Source: Halomonas socia (GTDB lineage: Bacteria > Pseudomonadota > Gammaproteobacteria > Pseudomonadales > Halomonadaceae). From it: 64,000 nt of DNA. This document shows, piece by piece, positions 58,160-64,000 of the stretch (the stretch's first letter is position 1; each line of letters starts with the position of its first letter). A model generated the notes under the pieces. That model worked only from the letters and a program-made list of their open reading frames with translations. It ran no database searches and was not told the DNA's origin. A program made the translations under genes and the position numbers. The DNA lies in contig NZ_CP048812.1 of the NCBI RefSeq assembly GCF_010977575.1, positions 3,968,001 through 4,032,000 of the forward strand, written 5' to 3'.

Positions 58160-60067
58160 TCAGTTCCCCGCTACGCTGGCGTTGTCACTCTCCATCTCTT
58201 CGCGCACCTCTTCGACGTCCGGCGCCTCGTCGTCGAGCAGCCAGGCATCGCTCATCGCCCGCGCCAGGTGCGCAGCGTGGGTGCTGCCGCCGCCGGCATT
58301 CTCGACGATCACCGCCACCGCGATCTGCGGGTCCTCGAGCGGCGCATAGGCAACGAACAGCGCGTGGTCGCGCAGCCGCTCGGCGAGTTCGTCGGCGTCA
58401 TAGCGCTGGTCCTGGCCCAGCGAAAACACCTGGGCGGTGCCCGACTTGCCGCCCATGCGGTAGTCGAGATCGACGCCAGTGCGCCGCGCAGTGCCCTCGC
58501 TGCCGCTCAGCACCTTCTCGGCACCGGAGAACACCTTGTCCCACCACGCCTCGTCATCGAGCACGATGTCGCCGAGGGTTTCGGGCAGCACCGTCTCCTG
58601 TTCATGGTCGCCGATGCGCTTGGCCATACGCGGCTTGACCCACTTGCCGCGGTTGGCCAGCACCCCGGTGGCGGCCGCCAGCTGCAGCGGTGTGACCTGC
58701 CAGTAGCCCTGGCCGATACCCACCGAGATGGTCTCGCCCGGGTACCAGGGCTGATTGAAGCGTCCGCGTTTCCAGTCACGCGAGGGCATCAGGGCGGCGC
58801 TCTCGCCGAACACGTCGTGGCCGACCCGCCGGCCGAAGCCGAAGCCGGTCATGTGCTCATGCAGGCGGTCGATGCCCATCTCGTGGGCCAGGGTATAGTA
58901 ATAGGTGTTGTTGGAGACCTCGATGGAGCGCTCCATGTCGACCCGGCCGTGGCCCCAGCGCAGCCAGTTGCGGTAGCGGCGGGTGTCGCCCGGCAGCTGA
59001 AAATAGCCGGGGTCGTTGATCACCCGGTTGGGCGTGATCACCCCTTCGGCAAGTCCGGCGATGGCCAGGAACGGCTTGATGGTGGAGCCCGGCGGGTACT
59101 GGCCGCGGATCGCGCGGTTGAACAGCGGCAGGTCGATGTCCTCCTGCAGCGCCTGATAGGAGGCGACGTCGATGCCGGTGACGAAGCGGTTGCTGTCGAA
59201 GCCCGGCGCCGAGACCAGCGCCAGTATCTCGCCGCTGGCCGGCTCGATGGCGACGATCGAGCCGCGCCGGCCGTCGAGCAGCGAGTAGGCCAGCTTCTGC
59301 ATGTCGCGGTCGATGGTCAGGGTCAGGTTCTCGCCGGGCACCGGATCGGTGCGGCCCAGCTCGCGCAGCACCCGGCCGCGGGCGTTGGTCTCGACCTTGC
59401 GCAGCCCGGCCTGGCCGTGCAGCACATCCTCGTAGAAGCGCTCGACGCCGGTCTTGCCGATGAAATGGGTGCCGGCGTAGTTGCCCGGATCCAGGGTCGC
59501 CAGCTCCTCGGCATTGATGCGCCCCACGTAGCCCAGCGCGTGGGACAGCATCGCGGCATCCGGGTAGTAGCGCAGCAGTTGCGCCTCGACCTCGACGCCG
59601 GGCAGGCGATGGCGGTTGAGCGCCAGGTGGGCGATCTGCTCCTCCTCCAGGTCGCTCATCAGCAGCGCCGGCTGATAGGGCCGGGTGCGCTGCCGCGAGC
59701 GCTCGCGGAACGCCTCGACGCCCTCCTCGGGCAGCGCCAGCAATTCGACCAACAGGTTGAGAGTGGCATCGAGGTCCTCGACGCGCTCGCGCACTAGCAT
59801 CAGGTTGTAGGTGGGACGATTCTCGGCCAGCAATTGGCCGTTGCGGTCGTAGATCAGCCCGCGGGTCGGCGGCAGCGGCTCGACCCGCACGCGATTCTTC
59901 TCCGAACGGGTGATATAGACCTCGTGCTGGGTCACCTGCAGGTAGGCCAGGCGCCCCATCAGCGTAGCGATCAAGGCCACCACCACCAGCAGCGCCAGTA
60001 GCGAGCGCAGTCGGAAGATACGCACTTCCTGATGCGTGTTCTTGAGTACCTGGCGACGATCACGCAT
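58160..60067 (-). CDS. mrdA: Penicillin-binding protein 2
   Basis: PBP2 crosslinks peptidoglycan in the elongasome. The 635 residues have an N-terminal membrane helix (about 20-42), a pedestal domain, and a transpeptidase domain with active-site Ser328 in GSTIKPF, the SNN motif near VSNNTYYY, and the KSGTAQVF motif. A C-terminal Asp/Glu-rich tail of about 30 residues follows. It pairs with RodA downstream. Confidence 0.97.
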   Translation of the reverse strand: MRDRRQVLKNTHQEVRIFRLRSLLALLVVVALIATLMGRLAYLQVTQHEVYITRSEKNRVRVEPLPPTRGLIYDRNGQLLAENRPTYNLMLVRERVEDLDATLNLLVELLALPEEGVEAFRERSRQRTRPYQPALLMSDLEEEQIAHLALNRHRLPGVEVEAQLLRYYPDAAMLSHALGYVGRINAEELATLDPGNYAGTHFIGKTGVERFYEDVLHGQAGLRKVETNARGRVLRELGRTDPVPGENLTLTIDRDMQKLAYSLLDGRRGSIVAIEPASGEILALVSAPGFDSNRFVTGIDVASYQALQEDIDLPLFNRAIRGQYPPGSTIKPFLAIAGLAEGVITPNRVINDPGYFQLPGDTRRYRNWLRWGHGRVDMERSIEVSNNTYYYTLAHEMGIDRLHEHMTGFGFGRRVGHDVFGESAALMPSRDWKRGRFNQPWYPGETISVGIGQGYWQVTPLQLAAATGVLANRGKWVKPRMAKRIGDHEQETVLPETLGDIVLDDEAWWDKVFSGAEKVLSGSEGTARRTGVDLDYRMGGKSGTAQVFSLGQDQRYDADELAERLRDHALFVAYAPLEDPQIAVAVIVENAGGGSTHAAHLARAMSDAWLLDDEAPDVEEVREEMESDNASVAGN

Positions 60068-60100
60068 GGAGCGAACTCGAGATATGAAACAAGAAACACC

Positions 60101-60568
60101 TCAACGGTGATAGGGATGCCCTACCAGCAGCGTCCAGGCGCGGTACAGCTGTTCGGCGAGCAGGATGCGCACCAGCGGATGCGGCAAGGTCAGCGGCGAT
60201 AGCGACCAGTGCTGATCGGCGCTCGCCGAGAGCCCCGGCTCGAGGCCGTCGGGGCCGCCCACAAGCAGCGCCACGTCGCGCCCGGCGAGGCGCCAGTCGG
60301 CGGCCTGCTCGGCGAGCTGCCGGGTACTCCAGGGCTTGCCGCCGACCTCCAGCGCCACCAGTTGCTCGTTGCCCTTGAGCCGCTCGCGCATGCGCTCGCC
60401 TTCGCTGGCCACAGCGCGCGCGATATCGGCATTCTTGCCGCGCGCGCCGGGGGCGATCTCGATGATCTCGAGGCTGAAGTCACGCGGCAGCCGCTTGCGA
60501 TACTCGCCAACACCCTGCTCCACCCAGCCCGGCATCTTGGTGCCTACCGCCAGCAGCTTGAGCTTCAC
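60101..60568 (-). CDS. rlmH: 23S rRNA (pseudouridine1915-N3)-methyltransferase RlmH
   Basis: RlmH is a SPOUT methyltransferase acting on m3Psi1915 of 23S rRNA. A GTG start at 60568, overlapping rsfS by 4 bases (GTGA), gives 155 residues, matching E. coli. It starts [15 protein letters not shown] and has the SAM-binding knot [12 protein letters not shown] and [23 protein letters not shown]. The frame upstream of GTG is not conserved. Confidence 0.96.
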   Translation of the reverse strand: MKLKLLAVGTKMPGWVEQGVGEYRKRLPRDFSLEIIEIAPGARGKNADIARAVASEGERMRERLKGNEQLVALEVGGKPWSTRQLAEQAADWRLAGRDVALLVGGPDGLEPGLSASADQHWSLSPLTLPHPLVRILLAEQLYRAWTLLVGHPYHR

Positions 60569-60927
60569 ACACGCTCCCCGCGCACCTCGGCCTCGCCGTC
60601 GCTGGGCAGGTCCGACCACAGCCGTTCGAGGTCGTAGAGGCGCCGGGTCTCGACCAGCATCACATGCACCACCAGTTCGCCGAGGTCCACCAGCACCCAG
60701 TCGGAGCCGGCCTGCCCTTCGACGCCCAGCGGCTGCAGATCGTGCTCCTTGGCGGTTTCCACCACGCGACTGGCCAGCGCCGAGACATGCCGCGTCGAGG
60801 TACCGCTGGCCACCACCATCAGGTCGGTCACGCTGGTCAGGCGCGACACGTCGAGGGTGGCGATATCCTGGCCCTTGAGGGACTCGAGGGCATCGATCAC
60901 CAGTGTCTTGAGGTCGTCAATCTGCAT
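60565..60927 (-). CDS. rsfS: Ribosomal silencing factor RsfS
   Basis: A 120-residue protein that binds L14 (uL14) and blocks subunit joining in starvation. The diagnostic sequence is [18 protein letters not shown] followed by [17 protein letters not shown]. It precedes rlmH with an overlapping stop/start, the conserved arrangement, and has a position downstream of nadD. Confidence 0.96.
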   Translation of the reverse strand: MQIDDLKTLVIDALESLKGQDIATLDVSRLTSVTDLMVVASGTSTRHVSALASRVVETAKEHDLQPLGVEGQAGSDWVLVDLGELVVHVMLVETRRLYDLERLWSDLPSDGEAEVRGERV

Positions 60928-60983
60928 AGTGTGCGTGGGGCTCCTGGTGCGTAGCGGAAATCACGATCATTGATCCCATCATT

Positions 60984-61640
60984 CTACCGCTCGTGGCGGT
61001 AGAGGCCCAGTGCCATGATGCGCCGCTCCACCGCCTCGGGCAGCAGATAGCGTACCGAGCCGCCGTGGCACAGGCGCTGGCGCACCTCGGTCGCGGAGAT
61101 CGCCATGCGCGTGGGCAGCGACAGCCGCAGCAGCCCGCCGGCCGGCGCAGCGAACAGCGCCGTTGGGTCATCGACCTCACGTCCGCTGATCAGCTCGCCA
61201 AGCGTATCCGGCAGCGGCTGGCGATGATCGGGCCGCTCGATGACCACCAGATGCGCCAGCTCGAACAGCCGCTGCGGCTGATGCCAGTCGGCCAGCTTGA
61301 GGAAGGCGTCGTGGCCCAGCGCCATCACCAGCCGCGCCGACTCGCCGTACTCGGCGCGCAGGCTGGCCAGGGTGTCGGCGGAGTAGGAGGGGCCGTCGCG
61401 GCGGATCTCGCGGTCGTCGGCAACCAGCCGCGGCGTGTCGCCGATGCCGTGCTGCAGCAGCGTCAGGCGCTCATGGCTGGGCACCCCAGGCGCCTCGCGC
61501 AGCGGCGGCTGATGGGCGGGAATCATGTGCATCCGGTCGAGGCCGAGCGCATCAACCAGCTCCACGGCGCTGCGCAGGTGCCCCAGGTGCACCGGGTCGA
61601 AGGTGCCGCCGAGCATCGCCACCCGCACGGCATCACTCAC
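60984..61640 (-). CDS. nadD: Nicotinate-mononucleotide adenylyltransferase
   Basis: NadD adenylates nicotinic-acid mononucleotide for NAD synthesis. GTG 61640 is preferred (GGGATGGG upstream), giving 218 residues; ATG 61652 is an alternative. The motifs [13 protein letters not shown] at the N-terminus and SATEVRQRL near the C-terminus mark the nucleotidyltransferase. It overlaps the proA stop by 8 bases. Confidence 0.95.
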   Translation of the reverse strand: MSDAVRVAMLGGTFDPVHLGHLRSAVELVDALGLDRMHMIPAHQPPLREAPGVPSHERLTLLQHGIGDTPRLVADDREIRRDGPSYSADTLASLRAEYGESARLVMALGHDAFLKLADWHQPQRLFELAHLVVIERPDHRQPLPDTLGELISGREVDDPTALFAAPAGGLLRLSLPTRMAISATEVRQRLCHGGSVRYLLPEAVERRIMALGLYRHER

Positions 61641-62913
61641 GTATATGCCCATCCCCGAACACCACGTACTTGCGGGTGGTCAGTCCCTCGAGCCCCACCG
61701 GGCCCCGCGCATGCAGCTTGTCGGTGGAGATGCCGATCTCCGCACCCAGGCCGTACTCGAAGCCGTCGGCGAAGCGCGTCGAAGCGTTGACCATCACCGA
61801 GCTGGAGTCGACTTCGGCCATGAAGCGTCGCGCCAGGGCGTACTGCTCGGTGACGATGGCATCGGTATGCTGCGAGCCGTAGCGGTCGATATGGGCCATG
61901 GCGGCGTCGATGCCGTCGACCACGCGGATCGCCAGTATCGGCGCCAGGTACTCGGCGTGCCAGTCCTCCTCGGTGGCCTCGACGGCCTGGGGCAGGATCT
62001 CGCGGGTCCGCGGGCAGCCGCGCACTTCGACATGATGCTCGGCGTAGGCAGCGGCGAGCCGCGGCAGCAGCTCAGTGGCCAGCGGCGCATCCACCAACAG
62101 GGTCTCCATGGTATTGCAGGTGCCGTAGCGGTGGGTCTTGGCGTTGAGCGCGATGGCCAACGCCTTGTCGCGGTCGGCCGTGGCATCGATATAGACATGG
62201 CAGACGCCGTCGAGATGCTTGATCACCGGCACCCGCGCCTCGCGGGTAATACGCTCGATCAGCGACTTGCCGCCACGCGGAATGATCACATCGACGTACT
62301 CGGGCATGCTGATCAGCCGCCCCACCGCGGCGCGATCGGTAGTGGCCACCACCTGCACTGCCGCCTCGGGCGCCCCGGCCTCGGCCAGGCCCGCCTGCAG
62401 GCAGGCGGCGATGGCGGCATTGCTGTCGCGCGCCTCGGAGCCACCGCGCAGGATGCAGGCATTGCCCGCCTTGAGGCACAGGCTGGCCGCCTCGACGGTG
62501 ACGTTGGGGCGCGATTCGTAGATGATGCCGATCACGCCCAGCGGCACGCGCATCTGCCCAACCTGAATACCGCTGGGCCGGTAGCGCAGGCCGTCCACCT
62601 CGCCCACCGGATCGGGCAGTGCGGCAACCTGGTGCAGCCCTTCGATCATGGCGTCGATACGTGCATCGGTCAGCGCCAGGCGGTCGAGCAACGCCGCATC
62701 CAGGCCGTTTTCGCGGCCCCGCACCAGGTCACCCGCATTGGCCGCCAGCAGCCGCGGTCGCGCCTGCTCGAGCTGGGCCGCGGTGGCCAGCAGGGCGGCA
62801 TTCTTGCACGCGGTATCGAGACGCCGTAGCGTGGCGCTGGCGGCACGGGCCTGCTGACCCAACTGATCCATGTAGGCAACGACATCGGTGATGGCAGCGG
62901 TGTGGTGTGACAT
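61633..62913 (-). CDS. proA: Glutamate-5-semialdehyde dehydrogenase
   Basis: ProA reduces gamma-glutamyl phosphate to glutamate-5-semialdehyde in proline synthesis. The 426-residue length is normal. The features are [26 protein letters not shown], the cysteine-bearing active-site region [14 protein letters not shown] and the C-terminal [18 protein letters not shown]. It begins the - strand cluster with nadD. Proline is a compatible solute in many halophiles, which would suit this organism. Confidence 0.96.
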   Translation of the reverse strand: MSHHTAAITDVVAYMDQLGQQARAASATLRRLDTACKNAALLATAAQLEQARPRLLAANAGDLVRGRENGLDAALLDRLALTDARIDAMIEGLHQVAALPDPVGEVDGLRYRPSGIQVGQMRVPLGVIGIIYESRPNVTVEAASLCLKAGNACILRGGSEARDSNAAIAACLQAGLAEAGAPEAAVQVVATTDRAAVGRLISMPEYVDVIIPRGGKSLIERITREARVPVIKHLDGVCHVYIDATADRDKALAIALNAKTHRYGTCNTMETLLVDAPLATELLPRLAAAYAEHHVEVRGCPRTREILPQAVEATEEDWHAEYLAPILAIRVVDGIDAAMAHIDRYGSQHTDAIVTEQYALARRFMAEVDSSSVMVNASTRFADGFEYGLGAEIGISTDKLHARGPVGLEGLTTRKYVVFGDGHIRE

Positions 62914-63008
62914 GCCCTGGCGAAACTCCTGAATAAGGCTGTACGGCGGCGATGACCGACAGGGTGAAAAGGCTCATGATACAGCGAAGCAGACCAATAT
63001 AAGGCACC
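62914..63008. other. Divergent promoter region, proA versus membrane-protein gene
   Basis: A 95-base gap between divergent starts. I see no strong promoter boxes. Confidence 0.35.
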
Positions 63009-63875
63009 ATGGAGAGCATGTACAAAGTCCGCGGCTTTCGCCTCACCCTGCTGGCCGGCGCCGTGCTCTGCGCGGCAATGGCCGTCGCGCTGGACCTCGG
63101 CGCGGTGCGCCCGCTGCTGTGGATCACGGCGCTGTGGCTGCTGACCACCGCCGCACTTCTGCAGCACCGCCTTTACTGGCCGGCACGCATGCCCTGGCAG
63201 TTGGTGCCGAGCCTGCTGCTGGCGAGCCTGGTGGCACTGGACCCGGAAGCCCTCGGGGTGTGGATGTGGGCCTTCGCGATTCTGATGATGCTACCCCAGC
63301 CGCGCTGGATGATGGCCCTCAACGTGGCCCTGGCCGCGTTCGCCTGGTGGCAGGTAGCGGCCATGCTACCCCGCGCCGAGGCCAACATCAGCGGCGTGGC
63401 GCTGGCTCTGCTGCTGCTGGCCGGAGCCGCCCACGCCGTGCAGCTGCGCCCGCTGTGGCAGCGGGTCAACCAGCGCCAGCGGCTGACCCCCGGCCTGCGC
63501 CTGTGGTCGGCCCAGCGCCTCGAGGAGTCGCTGGCCCGCGAACGCACCCGCAGCGAGCGCGACCCGCTGCACGGCGAACTGCTGCTGATCCGCAGCACCG
63601 GGCACCGCTGCTGGCGACTGGCGCAACGCCTGGCCCAGGCCAGCCACCCTTTCGAACACTGCTATCGCCTCGACCGGCGCACCCTGGCGATCACCCTGGT
63701 TGACCGCGATCCCGCCGCGGTGCGCCAGCGCTGCCAGGCCCTGCTGAGCATGCTACCCCAGCGTGATCTGCGTGCTCGCACCCTGCCACTGAGCCACAGC
63801 GAGCGCCTGGAGGAGGCGCGCGAGGCGCTCGCTGAGCAGCAGGTCCCGCTGGTACACGACGAGGCTGACCCATGA
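63009..63875 (+). CDS. Membrane protein with degenerate GGDEF-like domain
   Basis: The 288-residue protein starts with about five or six membrane helices (residues 10-145), then a soluble domain of about 140 residues. That domain resembles a decayed GGDEF: GELLLIRSTGHRCWRLAQRL (compare LLLIDIDHFK...), FEHCYRLDRRTLAITLVD (where a GGDEF protein reads YRLGGDEFAILL), and LPLSHSERLEEAREAL near the end. The active-site motif GGDEF is lost, so it is probably not a cyclase. The start is ATG 63009 or 63018. It overlaps the following gene by 4 bases, which suggests joint work. Confidence 0.7.
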   Translation: MESMYKVRGFRLTLLAGAVLCAAMAVALDLGAVRPLLWITALWLLTTAALLQHRLYWPARMPWQLVPSLLLASLVALDPEALGVWMWAFAILMMLPQPRWMMALNVALAAFAWWQVAAMLPRAEANISGVALALLLLAGAAHAVQLRPLWQRVNQRQRLTPGLRLWSAQRLEESLARERTRSERDPLHGELLLIRSTGHRCWRLAQRLAQASHPFEHCYRLDRRTLAITLVDRDPAAVRQRCQALLSMLPQRDLRARTLPLSHSERLEEAREALAEQQVPLVHDEADP

Positions 63876-64000
63876 CCCCTCGCCTCGAGCATTCACCGTC
63901 GCGGCTATTCGTGCTGGTCTACCTGCTGGCGGCGCTGTTTGCCGGCGCCCAGGCCGGCTGGCACTACCTGATGGGCCACTACGACTACATCCTGCTGCCC
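63872..64000 (+). CDS. Membrane protein, cut by window end
   Basis: ATG 63872 overlaps the preceding stop (ATGA). The 43 visible residues have a basic start, then a membrane helix (FVLVYLLAALFAGAQAGW) and HYLMGHYDYILLP. This looks like an N-terminal anchor or signal segment of a larger protein. The function cannot be said; the link to the degenerate GGDEF gene is the only hint. Confidence 0.7.
   Translation, partial: MTPRLEHSPSRLFVLVYLLAALFAGAQAGWHYLMGHYDYILLP

Overview
The window looks like the chromosome of a GC-rich, sodium-using gammaproteobacterium, most likely a member of the Halomonadaceae (Halomonas or a close relative). This rests on the full nqrABCDEF-apbE-nqrM locus for the Na+-pumping NADH:quinone reductase, Pseudomonas/Halomonas-type gene neighbourhoods (pilBCD-coaE-yacG, gap next to mfd, pycA/pycB with a divergent LysR gene, the nadD-to-lipB envelope cluster) and generally high GC. 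It is inferred from gene content and recall of related genomes, not from a search. No rRNA, tRNA, CRISPR array, prophage or insertion sequence was recognised.

Layout. 1-4.1 kb: a cut-off TolC-family channel carrying the start of an OmpA domain, a small unknown gene, and a two-gene unit of a periplasmic sulfite-oxidase-fold protein plus a membrane diguanylate cyclase. 4.3-11.6 kb: a divergent pilin gene, then pilB-pilC-pilD, a VapBC-type toxin-antitoxin pair, coaE, yacG and a Tus-like gene, packed tightly on the + strand. 11.7-20.7 kb: sthA, a tandem array of REP doublets, and the nqr operon on the - strand; nqrA carries an apparent one-base deletion and apbE is degenerate. 21-30.3 kb: long-type gap, divergent mfd, two L,D-transpeptidases on either side of a Braun-type lipoprotein gene, and ybiT. 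30.5-38.3 kb: a GIY-YIG-like gene, a NYN-domain gene and a tripartite RND efflux operon whose outer-membrane subunit has an extra N-terminal ABC_sub_bind-like domain. 38.6-46.9 kb: small genes, topA, divergent pyruvate kinase and methylglyoxal synthase, and a PHA-synthase-like DUF3141 protein with a basic Ala/Pro/Lys tail. 47-51.4 kb: two-subunit pyruvate carboxylase and its probable LysR regulator. 51.5-62.9 kb: lipA facing a long - strand run proA-nadD-rsfS-rlmH-mrdA-rodA-mltB-rlpA-dacA-ybeD-lipB. 63-64 kb: a membrane protein with a degenerate GGDEF-like domain and a cut-off membrane gene.

How genes work together. PilA/B/C/D form the core of a type IV pilus. NQR converts NADH into a sodium gradient, NqrM and an ApbE enzyme mature it, and SthA balances NAD(H)/NADP(H). 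MrdA-RodA build the cell wall while DacA, MltB and RlpA trim it; the two L,D-transpeptidases are candidates for anchoring the lipoprotein between them. Pyruvate kinase, methylglyoxal synthase, GAPDH and pyruvate carboxylase surround the PEP/pyruvate node.

Most worth checking: the nqrA frameshift, the motif-poor ApbE, the substrate-binding-domain/TolC fusion, the PHA-synthase-like protein with a phasin-like tail, and a repeat built of nested hairpins found at 31.1 and 44.3 kb.
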